The notes beneath the pieces are model-generated. The model worked only from the letters and a program-made list of their open reading frames with translations, searched no databases and had not been told where the DNA came from. From Serinus canaria (lineage: Eukaryota; Chordata; Aves; Passeriformes; Fringillidae), in the NCBI RefSeq assembly GCF_022539315.1, contig NC_066317.1, positions 47,409,935-47,473,934 of the forward strand: 64,000 bases of DNA, written 5' to 3'. Every line of letters begins with the position of its first letter. Within the stretch, counting starts at the first letter, position 1. Position numbers and translations under genes: made by a program. This document shows positions 50,359 to 64,000 of this stretch, piece by piece.

Positions 50359-53300
50359 AGAGAAATTATTATGTAGTCTCTGTTAAGAGAAGTGATTTAT
50401 TTTGTTTCTGCCTCTGCTTGTTTTTGACAGTGCTCAAGCTATATGTAGGTTAGCAGGATGTAATGGGTTTGTTTGGTCTGCTTATTTAAGTAGAACAAGC
50501 TTTTTGTCAGATAAAAATAAACCTATCCAAGCAGTGTGGTGTAGTTGTTCATTTTATGTTTTACCTTGAGCATTTTTTTATGCTTCTCTATTGTGCACAT
50601 TTATATCCTAGGCCTTACCAGGCATTTGTGTGGCCTAGTACATAAAGATTTCTGTACTATTGGTAGAATTTCTTCAGTAATGATATTTAGAGGCATAGCT
50701 TTTTAGGGAAGGGCAGGCAAGCTCTAGCCAGTCTGCTCCGTCTCTCCAACCTCATTAAAATTATGACTAATACATAAAAGTAAGAATTCTGCTGTGTTTA
50801 TGTTAAACAAAAAAATAAAAATGGGTCTGTTTTAAGACTTATATGTTCAAAATGGAGGCAAATCATATTTAGAAGCCTACTTGGATCAACCTGAAGTTTG
50901 GACAGTGTGGGAAATCAGTACCTGGCAAATGCATGAAGAAGGGGGGAAAAGCCATGGAATCAATAAATCTTACAAGCTATCAATTTGCTGCAAATGAATA
51001 ATCAAAGCAAAAGACCATGATGAAAAAGAGATAATTTGTATCTATATAAGGAGAACTAAAGGTTTCTGAAATTGAGTTTAAAATAATTATGAGAAAAAAA
51101 AAACTAGAAACTTTAAAAAAAGACAGCATAGTCAGTCAGGACATGGAAGGGCAAATGTCTTTGCAAGGAATCTGTTTTAGTTTTTTCTTTAATGTTTCTA
51201 TTTTTCCTTGTGGTAGTATTTTCTGCTTCTACTTGAAGCATCACAGAATATTTTTGTCCATTAACAGCCATTAAAATGTTTACATAATAAATAGATAAGT
51301 AAAACCATGGGAAAAAAAATTAAAATATAAAAATAGCTTAGTAGATTAGCAGGATGAGTGAACTAAATTAGTAATTTAGTAAATATGAAAATAAATATCT
51401 GAGCAACGTTTTAGTATTAGAAACCAAGAGCAGGCTTCAAAGAAATGAAGGACCTGGTACATACCCCTAATAAAAAAACAACTCCACATAAGCACTCATG
51501 TGATGCAGCACTAAAAAGAGCTGGCAGTCATTTGATACTTAAATTAGCAATAGGTGTATGAGAAATGAATTTATTTTTAGCTATGCCAAGACTGACGTTA
51601 ATATTATGAAGCTGTGTACAGTTTAAATGTCTGCATAGTAAAAAGGTAGCTAGGAAATCTCTAGATGAAAGAAACATAAATGATTTAAAGGCTGGAGAAA
51701 TTGCCTTGCAGTGAGAGTTGGAGAGCCCAATCTGTTCAGCCCAAGAAGAGGGGCTTGAGAAGTGGCTTGATTACAGCTTGCAAGTGCCTTCATAGCAATA
51801 AATTATGTATTAAGAAGATATTTAATGTGGGGGGTCATAATAAGAACATATGGAGAGAAGGTAATGCCACACACTTCTGTCATGATACTTTTCCAGCAAT
51901 GAAGATGATTAATCATTATAGGGGATCTTAAGGAAAATGGTGAATTTTTAATTGTTTCATGTCTTTGTATGAAGATTAAATGTCTCTCCTAGAGATATAA
52001 ATTTGTTAAATGCAACCTGTTTGGTGTTAGGTAGGGGAAAGAAAATTATTCAAGATTCTGTAATATTTATAAATCCTGGAGATCTATACACTGGGACAGG
52101 ACCTGTGCAGTGTCTCTAAGGCACAGAGAGTTCTTCCTGTATTGCAAACAGAACTGTGTTCTCTCCTGAAGCTATTAACCTTCATGGAAGGATGTATTTG
52201 GCTATACTTGTCCTGCTTTGGGGAAGTCCAAGAACGCCCAGTGATGGTAACAGTTCATCTGTAGTACCAATGTAACATTTTGGGTTAGAGTAAAACCCCC
52301 TTTTTCATTTGTGCTTCTCTAACTCTCCCTGCTTATCATAACAGAACGAGTTTTGTAAGTTGTTAAATCACAAACTTTCAATTTGGAGTTTTAGTAAGCC
52401 TTGAACCTCAACAGATGGAGATAGATCATAAAAAATTAAATATCTTCATAGCTAGTTAAGTGAATTTTATGAGGAGTTAGGAATGCTGCCTTGTAAGAGT
52501 CATTTTTACAGGTGCACTTTTTGTGTGTGTGTTCCTTTTGTTTCACAGTGGAGGCCTGCTCTAGGATTCTAGAGCAGGATTCAAGAACTATTCTCCCTCA
52601 AGACCTCTGGAGATACTGAAGATGAAGAAGTCAGTGCTATTAATTTGTGTTTTCAAGTCATCCCAAGTGGCAGTAGATAGTCTTGGCTGATTTTGTGTTT
52701 ATAATCAGTCTTCAAATGCTGATCTTCACATCTTGTTACCATGGAATAAGGGTAATAAAAATCATTTCCTGCATGGATTCTGTGTTAATGGACAACATTC
52801 TTTAAAACACTCCAGTGAGTTTCATGAGGAGTATCTTAACAGTATCTCTGGCAATGCACAACCTTACACAGACAAGAAATGCTGGTGGTTGAACTCAGTA
52901 TAAGGTAACTGATTCCAATAAAAACAATCAACTTCCTTCAGAGCACCACTAGCAAAAATTCAAGTAGATGACTTGGAGAAAGGAAGGAGAAAACTAGAAG
53001 GCTGTTTCTCTGACAATAAGAGGAAGAATATAAACCTTCTACTGTCATATTTGTTCTTTAATTGATACAGTGCTCAACCCATTTCTATCCATGTGAAAGA
53101 GATAGTTTATCCAGACCAGCTTGCAAAGGGCAGAGTGCCTCTGGTGTCTTCCCTGAACTCAGTGAAGAATTAAAAAATGTTCTACATACATATGGACTGG
53201 GCTGCAGTATATCTGATTTTGGTTGAGATAAGGGGAACAGGAGAGTCTGGGGAAGAAAAGTAAGCAGACTCATTTGGATGAGAGGCTTAAGGCCCTGAAA

Positions 53301-55540
53301 ACAGTGGTCACAAAGCTGTACAGCCAAAGAAAAAGTGTGTTTTGGAAATGGCTTGGAGAACGGGAGATCGAGTCAGGTATAAAGCTGTGTGCTTCCCAGA
53401 AAAAGGGACAAGAAGTCCTGAGTGTGTAATTTTGAAGGGAAAACATTCGAGTGCTCTGGAGATATGAAACATTGTGAATATACAGAACAGCCTCTTTTTA
53501 AAGGTTTGCTAGTATGAAATGCTGGTGCTATGGCTCAGTTAACTGAAAAAGACGACTTTTTATTTTTCCTTGCATGCATAAAACAAGAAAGTAGCTGCTT
53601 GGGGGAAAACCAGCACATTCCTAGTTCTGCCTGCTGCAAGCAAAGATTCAGTGGCTAATTGGGCTTCCGAGGATGTGAAACACTCCAGTGGGAAATTACA
53701 CTGTGACAATCATGCTGCAGGAACACAGCCAGCTCTCAAACATCTGTCTTTTCCCAAATTTCGCCAAAGCCAATTAAATTCCCTCATAACCAGCTGGTCC
53801 CAATGTGGCCACACACTGACTCTGTCAAGGCATGCTGACCTTTCTGTGCTGGGGCAAGGCAGTTTTCATTTCCACCCCTCTCACACAACTTGCACAGCAG
53901 TGCCAGCGCTGCTCGTGTGGAGTTCCTTCACTGAAACGCCACTGCCTCCAGTGTAACACCAAAGCTGTGCTCACATTGTCTTCAGCCTTCCTTTGTGCTT
54001 TACTGTGTGATCCAGATAACTCACTGAGCACAGCCAAAAACTCCTGCTTCTTCCTGTGTCGAGTTACAGTTGTTATATTGCTGTCAGTGTCCTCAGGAAA
54101 ATGCTTGACAGGAGGCACTTTCCTAGTCCTCAGTGCCAGCAAGCCCTTGATTTTAAAATCAGTCACTGGCACATGTGCCCTCCTACTCACAAAAACAAGG
54201 GCTGGACTGACTGACCAATCCCCACCTAAACACCATTTTTCACTTCAGGTAACTTTCTGTGGCTTTTTTGTGGATTTCTGCTGGTTAAGGTCACTTGTCC
54301 TTTGACTGGCTTGTCCTTTGCCTTCTCAAAGGCCTGTAAAAATCATTTGCAAAGGTGCTGCTGGTCATTTTATTTTCTAGCAGACAGCAGAATAGTATAG
54401 TGGCTCACTATAATGGCTCTGTTGTCTTTCTGTTCCCATGCATCAATCAATTAAGATCACACAGTGCAGAAAGTCTGGTAGCAGGTAACATTCAATAAGG
54501 TCGTAGTCTTACATTGATGAAGTTGTTAACAAAAATGCAAGTGAATTTAGTCTGGCAAAGGATGAAGCTGTTAGAGCAGAATGATCTCTGGTTCATCCCT
54601 TAGGATCAGCAGGCTTTACACCCAACAGGTGTGTCTCCCTCAGTGGTGTTTCAGTGGGAATTACAGGAGCCCAGGATGCCATACAGTACTTCTTGTCTTT
54701 GAAGGGCTGTGCCAGGTCAGAGCAGAGCTCAGTGATGAAAGAAGGAGGAAAAAACAGGAACATAAGTAACAATGTTGATTTTAAATTAGGAACAGAAAGA
54801 ACTTTTTTCCTCCATATAGGAGAGCCTAAAGTCATTGTATGCCCCAATTTGAGTAATTACTATTAAAACATTTATCTGATATGAATTTATCTTCATTGCC
54901 AAATGAACACTGCAGTAGCAGGATTTGTTTTTACAGGGGGAAAATAAAAATTATCATAAATATGTTATTCCATACAAGCACATTTTATTTCACCTTTTCA
55001 TCTGTGGTTCATAATATCATCAGTTATCAATGTATTTTCACTCTTTCTCTGTTTACAATAATTATTTTTTATAGAGAGACAGTTCTACCTTGATAACTTC
55101 CTACACAAACTCATCAACTTCTTTATAACCAACCACATCTTCCCAGAATGCAGAAATGCCCCATAAGGATAATGTTTTAGTTTGGTTCTGCTTTCAGAGC
55201 CAAGTCTGGAGGCAAAACAATCTCTGTCTTACCATGTCATGATCAGTCTTTTTTATTGGACTCTTAGAGACCACAGAAAAATTAGAATCTCATATAAATA
55301 TAACATTATTTGTAAGTATTCTAGTTATTTATTTCATTTTCTCCAGTAAATATGTTTAACATCAATTGTAAGGGATGATTCAGTGTCCCAAAGAGCATGC
55401 ACTTTAAATATGAGTATGATGATGCATATCAAAGCATTAAATGGAAGGCTTAAAGAGGCCCATATGGTTGCTCATGATGTAAATATTTTTTTGTTTATAT
55501 CTGTCTTCATACTTAAAAATGCTACACCAATAGTATATCT

Positions 55541-55553
55541 ATTATATATATAT

Positions 55554-55584
<31 letters not shown>

Positions 55585-55590
55585 TATTTA
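55541..55590 (+). repeat. (TA)n/(TTTA)n microsatellite
   Basis: A short TATATA run passes into about ten TTTA units. The Ile/Leu/Phe/Tyr-rich tail of the frame at 55383-55595 is encoded by this array. Confidence 0.95.
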
Positions 55591-58500
55591 ATTAACATAC
55601 TTATATATGCATATATTTACAGTTGTCCAAATACTATAGATTCACTCTTACATTTTCAAACCTGTTTACATCATCCAAATAATCATGAGCATTTAAAAAT
55701 TTATTTTAGTGCCTTTTGGCTAGCCTAAATGCAGTAATATTTTCATGGGTCAGAAGAGAAACCACCTCAATTACAATTTAGTTGTTTGTTTCTCTGGTTT
55801 GGAAAAGCTTGACTCACTGAAGAAAACTATTTCTTTGAAGCAATCTCTTTTAAGCTATGGCTTAAAAACACTAGAGCAAAAGAAGTAGTTCCCTTTTGAG
55901 TTTTTTCATTATTTATCCCTTTAATCTCAGCCAAGGGTGCCTCTCTTTCTGTGTAACTGCTTGTGATGAAGGTCCTCAGCTACTGCTGGTGCTCACCAGA
56001 TTTCTCCTTGTCCAGTGGTAATGTTGTTTGGATTGTCTCAGTGTAATATATTTCTTGTGAAAAAGAGCAGCCCTTTTCCGCAGGCAGCTAATTATTCTTG
56101 GGACAACATAAAACCACTGTTCCAGAGCTGGAGGCTTTGTCCTCCACTTTTAACCTTATGGAGTCCTGAAGACTTTTGGGGACAACATATTCGCTTTCTT
56201 ATTCAAACAGAAATTGTTTCTTTTATATTATTACTGTGCTTCTTTTCTTATGATTCATTTTTTGAGCAAAGTGACACAAGCTTTCTGAGTAACAGAATAG
56301 GGAAGCAGGGAATTGTGCTGCCAGCAGAGAAAGCAGCAGGCAAGTAAACAGATCTTTCCCTCTTACATCATGGTACATCATGGTACACAGATTTAGCCCT
56401 CAAGAAGCAAGAGCAGCTTTGGGAAAAGCAATGACAATTTTGCCATCACAATAAAAGAGAGTTTGAAGATAAGCTCACAGAGCTGAATTGCCTGGGACAG
56501 AAACAACTGGGACTGCAGAAAACAATCTTAAACAACCAGCAAGTTCAGCCAGTTTCCTGCAGATTTTTTTTGTTTTGTGCATTTTTTTATTGCCAGAAAA
56601 GACAAAAATATGACAAAAGTGTACTGTAACACTGTGTAAGAACATGTCCATGGTATCTCTAGATGTCTCAGTGTGACCACAAATTTTGCCCAGCATGTGA
56701 ACAATATCGTCATTAAGCAGCTTTCTAACCATTTTAAATTGCTTCTGGTATCTGTAAAACTCCTGACAATAAAATGCTTTCAGGAAAGAATTTCACTGAC
56801 AATATACAACATTTCCCACATGGACATCTACCTACTCTGCTGGGTTCTCATTTACAGCAATATTAGGAACAACATTTTCCTCTGCTGTCCTCCAGGTGCT
56901 GTTTTCATCAAACTTGTGGTATCACTGCTTTCTTGTATATTGTTGGCAATATTTCTCCTAATCCCTGTGGTTCACTGCCAGCTCTACAAGCCATGTATTT
57001 CTTCCTTCCAGAAATGGCTGTCCTGATGTGAAAGTTCCTAGCACAAACCCTACAAAGGAGTTTTTGACTCTATCTCCACCTACACGCAGCTTTGTGCTTT
57101 CCAAGTGACGGAAATCAAACATGAGGCACTCATATGAAATGGTGCAGATTCAAAAGAGGCACTAATCTCCATCCTGCCAAAGACAGGTTCTCTCCTACCT
57201 TTTCTCCACCTTAATAGTTGAGGACAGTGGTGAGAAAGCAAAGGGGAGCACTTCATTCTCTTATATCCTCACTTTGGAGCTTTCTGGAAGGTGCTTCAAG
57301 AAATCCTTCAAGAAAGAGATGCCCAAGCTAAAGGCACTCAACAGCTCTGCCAATAAGCCTGGATTTGCCAAAGGACTAAAGAAGTGAGAAGGGAAGGGCA
57401 ACTTTGAGCTTTTAGAATTTATTAGGTGGGGAGTAATTATTTTTCACTTTCAAGCCTCTAAACTTCTGTGATATATTCCAAGTAATCGCTTTAGTTCTGA
57501 AATGAAATCTCATCTTTTGCAATTAGGATATGTTCTCCTTTTTCCTGTGAACAATCAATCAAATGCATTGCCCTTCTAGTAAATCCTGTCTAGTTTTTTT
57601 GTTATTTTTTTAGTTCAAGATGAGAAAAAGTAGGCTTTGCTTGTAATACTTACTTATTTCACTATGTTTCAAGGATTTAGGAATTGGCAAATAATTCATT
57701 TTCATTCCCTGATTTTTACTATTCTTCCTCATCCCTGAGGAATGAAAAGTAGCCAAATCCCCAATATATTATGAAACTATTTTTGATTTCTAGGTCTGTA
57801 ATAAATGTGTGCCAAAGCTGACAAAGTACCTTAAAAAATGAGACCAGTGTTAGTTTTGGGGTTTTTTTTGACAGTCAATATTTTATTTGCCTTACACAGA
57901 CATCATGACTTGCTGACATAATGGTTCCAACGTGTGTCATATTGCAGAGGCTGCACAGTTCCCCTGTGTCATATTTCAGATTGATATACTGGGCAATGCA
58001 ACAGGCCAGGGCCTGCTGTAAATTCAGGTGCTGTGGCCATGTGAGACAAGAGGTGTGAAAGATTTAAGCAGAAAGTATTTTCTTCCAAGAAAATACATGC
58101 AAATATTTAGGGACAAGTGATGCTATGATTATTTGCATAGCTTTAACATCTGAGCTATGGTGCTGGATCAGCAGGAACCCTCTCAAAGGGGATTTAGTCT
58201 ACTGCATCATTAAAATTCAGCCACCTCATCCAACTTGTGATATATGATATGAGCTTAAATCATGAGCTTAGAGCAGCTGAAATTAGAGAGAGAAACCCCC
58301 TAGATTAAGAGAGGTGGAACCAGCATCTACTTTTCATCAGGAACTTAAAATCCAAAGGAAATCATCATCACTACAAAACAGGAAGGTTTTCACTGCTTGT
58401 TCAGTCCTGCTCATCACACTTTTCATTTGCAGCAATCTCCATCTTACTTACATATGTAGTTACATCATGTAGCATGATTAGAGACAATTTTTGGCTAATC

Positions 58501-61500
58501 ATTCTTCCTCAAAGATATCTCTATTTTCCCTAGAATTAAATAACACTTCTGCCCCTTTGGTTGTAATGCCAATAACTTTAGGATTGTTTTAAAAGTCTTT
58601 CAATATCATTTGTGCTCTGCCAGCATTTCTGTTGCATTCAATCCAGAAGACATTTGATCTTTGCATGATTACTGTGTGCAGGCTGTCTTTTTCCAGCAAT
58701 ATTTTTCAGGATTCCATGACCTTTCTCCATGAAGTAAAAATAGACCAACAAATTACTACCTCCAGATCAAATAACTTTGAAGGCATCTAGGCAACATTTC
58801 TGCCCAGTCTCTCTTATCTACATCTATTACTGTGTACAGTCTCAAATGTTTTCTCTTGTTAAAGAACTCAGTGCTGCTGAAAATCTATTCTAAAGCTGCA
58901 TTTTCAAGTTCATTTGCTGTAGAACTCCTACAGTAATACAAAGTTTTCAGCAGAAGTTACAGTTCTAAAAGATCTAAACTTGCTAGAAACTCAATAAAAG
59001 GCTGCATGGCATAAAGTATCATGTATCATATTTTTTTTCCCATTACAAGTCTCATAGTCTCACTGTCTCTTCTGGTTTGCCTAACAGACTGTTTCTAGTT
59101 TAGGGTACTCAACTCAGTCCTTTCCTCCCCAGAAAAAAACATTATGCATAAATTAAATTGTATTTAGGAGAAAGGACATGGCTTCTGGTGTAGCCATTAT
59201 GAATTTCTTTGTACTGGATGGTGATTTGTTCCAATATCATAGGACAGAAAGACAAAACTAACCAAATAGCAACATCATATTATCACAGCAGGAACATTCA
59301 CAGTTATTATTAGAATGCAACTCAACTTCATTGCTTTTTATTACAGGAATGAGACCACTGTGTCACCAGAGATGTGACTTTTTAGTGCAGCTGCACATCA
59401 AAGCTGCTTAAATGCCATTTTGGAGAATGCCCTTAGTTTCAATGAGCATTTAACATGATCACTGACTCTCAACTGAGACAGCAATTTCCATTTTTTATAA
59501 GGTTGTGATATATTTAATCAGGTTAATTTTCCCTGTTATTAAAAAAATGAATTCATTCTAATGGAAAGAAAAATAAATTCTTCCTCATTTACACAAGGAG
59601 ACTGTGCTGCCAGTAGAGCTTTGCACCAAAGGAACCTTTTCACTATTCAAACCATTAGGAATTTCACTGTTATGTAACTTTGATACAGGACACAAACGTT
59701 TTGCTTATATAATTATCTTAGGTGGATTACTGACACCATAGAAATTAGAAACAAATCAAGGATACCTAAAGGAAACTGGTCAAGAAGCCAATGCCAAAGC
59801 CAACTTTCATTGTGTTCTTCAGAGAGACATTATTCAGAGTAGCAAGATTGACTTGGATTGTCTCATAGTTGCCTTCCAGAACAAAAAACCAACAAATTAG
59901 GCAAGATCTCATCATGTAATATAATTCTCTATCCAAGGAGCAATGAGTCTGAAGCTATCCTGCTCCTGCATAGACCAGAATGGCACTTTGCATTTTCTCT
60001 CAAAAAGGGCAAACCCAGGTCTCTGTGGAAAACTCAAGGTTCTTTGGTATAAAAGAAAGAGAATTAGTGAAGAATATTCACATTAGAAAGAAAACCCAAG
60101 AAGCTAGCAGACACAGTAAAATGTAACAAAGAGCCTTCAGAACTTTAGAGAGGAAGGTGTGAGGTCAGTGTAAGACACTGTTAGGTTGTGCCCCTGAGAA
60201 CATAGTGGAAGAGAAAACATTCAGTTTGTTATTGAGATGAGACACATATAGGCAAGAGAAAATTGTGAAGAACCTTGTGCAGTGACTAAAAGCCTGGAAA
60301 ACTACCAGATAAATATTTGGAAAACATTTGAAATGGCATGATTTTTATTTATTGCTATTAAATGACTGATGTGAAGTTATGCATTTGTGTGGGAATTTTA
60401 TTTGTGGTTATTTTAAAGCTATATGAAAAAAACCTGAAAACACAGCTTATGTTTGTTCAGGGCAAGCTTTTTTTTTTTTTTTTCCATTTTACTTTACAGG
60501 ATAAGTTTCACAAATTTAAGAGCTGAGTTGGTATAACCTCTTTCATCTGTAAGAACTGACATTTAAATATTTTGATGGGAAATGTTATTGGAGAGCACTA
60601 GAGGTACATGGCTGACCATTGGACCCTGTGAGAAGGATTGTCCTACAGTGTCCATGAATGCAGGTGGTCCAGGATAAATCACTGACTGCTCTTGCAGCAT
60701 ATCAAATACCACTAGACATCTTTTACTTAGTAAGTATAAACACTGCTACTGATTAAATGTATATTTTGTACAGATAAAAATGCACCTCTACACATCTCTT
60801 TCTGAAATGAAGTGGTTACTGAGGAAAGGGAACTGGAAATATACAAGCTCACATTCTAAACTGAATATTTTAGATTGCATTTCATTTGCCTTTTGTTTTC
60901 AGGTGTGAAGGTGTTTCTTGTTTGAAGCTCTTTTATGAGCTGTAGGTCTACACACACTTACTAGTAGGAATTGCTAAGCTTAAAGTAGATGGTATAAAGT
61001 GAAATGCTAAAAGAAGGTACTTCAAAACTGTAACAGAAAATCAGGTTAATCATGTTTGGATTGGGTAACATGACAGGTGGTTGAGTTTATTCTGTGAAAC
61101 ACAGAAACCTCAGCTAAGATCTATCAAGGATTCCTACTTATGGCACAGATTTTGGCCAGTTCACAGAGGCACATTAGGAGAGGTGCCAACACATGCTACA
61201 GCATCCAAAACTCACTTGCAGCGGGCTGCACAAGGCATGGCTGCACGTAGGGCATGACACAATACCCAAAATCTTTGCTGAAGTGCTGCAGTTTTCCCCA
61301 GTAGAGCCTAGAGAACACATAAGTATTGTGCCAGGAGCAGGTTCTTCCACTTCAGGCCCACTTCTGAGAATTTTGCAATAAAATGAGAAGGGCACGTGGC
61401 AATGTGAGAGTGGCAAAACAAATTCCTGAGTACAACAACACAAACATTCAAGTTATTTTCTTCAGAAACAAAGGAATAAAAACAGGCTTTACTTTTCTAA

Positions 61501-64000
61501 GTTTTGGGTTTAACTGTGTGAGGGCTTAGGCCACAGCTGATGTCACTTGTGGTAAATATAATGGTTTCAGTTATTCATAATCTTCCTTCAAATGCAAGCA
61601 AACAATGTGAGCAGATTGTACATCTAACAAGTTCTGGGACAAAAGTGCAGGAGAGTGGGAAGCTAAAATGTAGTTAGTTAATAAATCTTTATTTGGTTGA
61701 TTTCATTTAATAGCGAAATGCATAAACTATTTCACCCCTGAAGGGTGGTAGATATTTTTCTTTCAACTAGATAAAGTATCCAGCTAATGTATGTGTCACA
61801 ATTAAGTCCCTTCTCTTGCAATCAAGGTAATAGCTGTCCTTCACAATTAAGATGCATTTTCTAGTGTTTGGTCAATAGAACAAGCACTGAAAAATTGTCA
61901 TATTTCTGTGTGAAATGACAAAATATTGGCAGCCAGTTTCAATTGCAACTTACAAGACAAAAAAATTATGACAAGTGCAATGCTCAAAATTGAAAAATTT
62001 TTGAAAACACTGTGACAGCCTTTATTATCATGAAATGTAAATGTTTGCTTCTGTAGACATAGTGCAAAAGGACTGGACTATCACAAAAAAACCACTCAGA
62101 ATGTAATGGCTGAATATATGAATAGTTATTTCACGTCATAGAATCAAATACCAATAAAGTATATTACCAAACTTCCTACTAGCATGTCGCTGTGGACACC
62201 TATCCCTAATAAGCAATGATGACATGGAGAACCTGCTGCTTCATCTTAAGAACAAAAAAGAATTTTTTTATGCACTTTATACACATTTGATTTTATACAC
62301 AATTAGATTTTTAAAGTTAAAGCAGATGCTACATCCATGTTTAAGATTTAATTATTTCTAGGTATCTAATAATATCAATAGAGGAAAGAAAGAAGGAAAG
62401 TTAGAGACTTATTCTCTGGTATAAAGCTTTTGGAAAAACTTTATACTTGAGGAAGATAAATACTTCAAAGAAAAAATGTTTAGGTGTAGAAGACTTAGTG
62501 TATTCCAATTTCTACCTGATAGCAGCTACATGAATCTGGGCATCAATAAAAATTGTTTTTATCTGGAGATTCAGATTCTGTGCCTCTGAGGCAAGCTGGG
62601 ATGTTAAAACAGGTGTGTTAAATCTGATTTACTATTCAGAATTCTTGTGATGGTCTTCTCTGTTTATTGAATACTTTCAGACTCACAGCCAAGCAGTCCT
62701 CTACCAGTTTGTAATTATTACTTTCACTGTCAATATGAAATGCCATGTTAGGAAAAAATGCTCGAGGGATTTAGTATAACTTGGAAAAAACAAATCTCAA
62801 GTTAAGCTGAAAAGATACTGTCTGCTTTGGCTTTGTGCAGTTTCTCTGTAGGGGTATTGGATGAAGAAGTTGGTTACAGTAAGTTAATAGCCCCCCTGAG
62901 GTGGCACTCAGGAGATCTGAAGGACAAAGATGACACCAGCTGAGGATTTAGGAGAGAAGGGTGGGAAGAACAACCTCTATTAAGCAGGACAGATAAACAG
63001 TGTGAAGGAGAGGGGATGCAGCAAGTGACCTGGGATCAAATTCTAAAACCAAGTTATTTCATAGCAAGAGGTTGTGGTCCATAATTTATAGTACAGCAAA
63101 GACAGAAGACAGAAAATATCCCAGAGAGGACAAGAGGATTTGTGAGTAGGCCCTGAGGCTATAAATCATACTGTAAGCAGATATACCAAGTTCTCTGAAG
63201 GTAGCATAAAGTGTGGCATGATAAATTTGGCATTATTGAACATCAGATGCACTGCAAGAAGTATAAGCTGCAATTGGAAAGACTTATTGCCATCACAGAC
63301 CTGAGAAAGGAGCGGAGAATAAATATGGAAAAATATTCCAGGTTTCAAACCATATTGCTCATGATGTCTTAAAAGATGAGATTTGGTGGCTGTAAAGAAA
63401 GGAGATGGTTTAATTGTTAAGTTAAGAACATGAGAAAAGACTGGAAAATTTAGGATCAATATGTTCCAAACTGGTAAAAGAACATGGGATGAGGAAAAAG
63501 GCAGCACAGCACCACCTGTCTTGGAGCACTGTGTGCACTGTTGAGGATATCTCAAGAGTACAACACCAAATAGCAAGGAGCCCCACTGGGAAACTCTGCA
63601 TCCCACAGGAAATACATTAATGCATCCCTCCAAAACACTGAGGAAGAGGGCTACAGACTAAACTTTCTGATAGGTTTGTCTGCTAACCTTGCTTTGGTTA
63701 TTCTGGTGTTTTCTGAGTGAGAGCCTAAGTGATGAAGAGAATAATAATGATAATAATATTCTACTTAGGTCTAAAAGTACGGTCCTGATGCTTGATAATG
63801 TTCTAGCAAATTTTACTCAGTGATTATGTTGGAAAGGAAAACTTACCAGCATCAGCTATTACCATCAAGCTGTACTGAGAGGCAGCATGATTTTCTTATA
63901 ATGTTTAAAGCAATGATTGCAATATTGCAAATATAAGAGTAACAATGATAACTGTTTATTATCTTTGTGCTTATACTTAAAAAATAGGTTTTTACTGAGT
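55591..64000. other. AT-rich noncoding stretch to window end
   Basis: No gene or named repeat is recognised. The longest frame is 155 codons on the minus strand (63166-63633), with no domain known to me. A small direct duplication (ACATCATGGT twice) lies near 56365-56385. Trailing AT-rich DNA continues to the end of the window. Confidence 0.5.
60468..60483 (+). repeat. T16 homopolymer
   Basis: Sixteen consecutive T, possibly the A-tail of an unrecognised minus-strand retroelement. Confidence 0.9.

Larger units (their letters stand above)
46030..55540. other. Noncoding stretch, nothing recognised
   Basis: About 9.5 kb without a recognisable gene. A slightly GC-richer patch at 46.6-47.5 kb and another at 53.6-54.3 kb hold overlapping frames on both strands (up to 157 codons at 53832-54305, plus, and 121 codons at 53825-54190, minus). 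None shows a domain I know, and opposite-strand overlap is typical of chance frames in such patches. A-runs are listed separately. Confidence 0.5.

Noticed and set aside
63166..63633. 155-codon minus-strand frame
   Set aside because: No recognisable domain, no splice-like edges and ordinary composition.
1..64000. tRNA, rRNA, snoRNA, miRNA, CRISPR array, prophage or operon
   Set aside because: No cloverleaf or box motifs, no regularly spaced repeats and no prokaryotic gene layout were seen. The repeats present are avian retroelements and microsatellites.

Overview
This window looks like vertebrate, almost certainly avian, nuclear DNA. The main evidence is three long, degenerate CR1 LINE copies with bird-type 3' tails. 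Several solo LTRs also have layouts I recognise from bird ERVL- and ERVK-type elements. The DNA is AT-rich, has many microsatellites and A-runs, and lacks any long intact reading frame. It reads as intergenic or intronic sequence. I see no intact protein-coding gene, rRNA, tRNA, CRISPR array or prokaryotic-style operon. Nearly all open frames are short chance frames or lie inside mobile-element relics. A passerine host is possible but rests only on weak recollection.

Layout. Bases 1-8153 are plain AT-rich DNA with one (AT)n tract and one possible small exon (6464-6559). An ERVL-like solo LTR spans 8154-9792 and is split by a minus-strand CR1 (about 8475-9559), so the order of insertion can be read directly. 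A sharply bounded GC- and CpG-rich island (about 11385-12300) holds a palindrome, imperfect tandem repeats of 65-72 bp and a short ATG-to-splice-donor frame that resembles a first coding exon. It ends in a tiny CR1 3' tail. An antisense ERVK-like solo LTR at 14367-14892 keeps a 6-bp target duplication, and a perfect 17-bp hairpin lies just before it. A second CR1 (19996-20935, minus) and a second ERVL-like LTR (ending near 21685) follow. A third CR1 lies at about 27708-28663 (plus).

The second half is quieter. It holds microsatellites, an open segment with splice-site-like ends at 36258-36680, and a decayed hAT-superfamily DNA-transposase relic on the minus strand (about 42255-43125). That relic was found by reading frames broken by stops and shifts. 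A probable further LTR (ending at 43764) lies just beyond it, then a 27-nt palindrome at 46003-46029, and then about 18 kb in which I recognise only simple repeats.

Nothing here works as a multi-gene system. The window is a record of transposon insertion. The least explained part is the GC-rich island at 11.4-12.3 kb.
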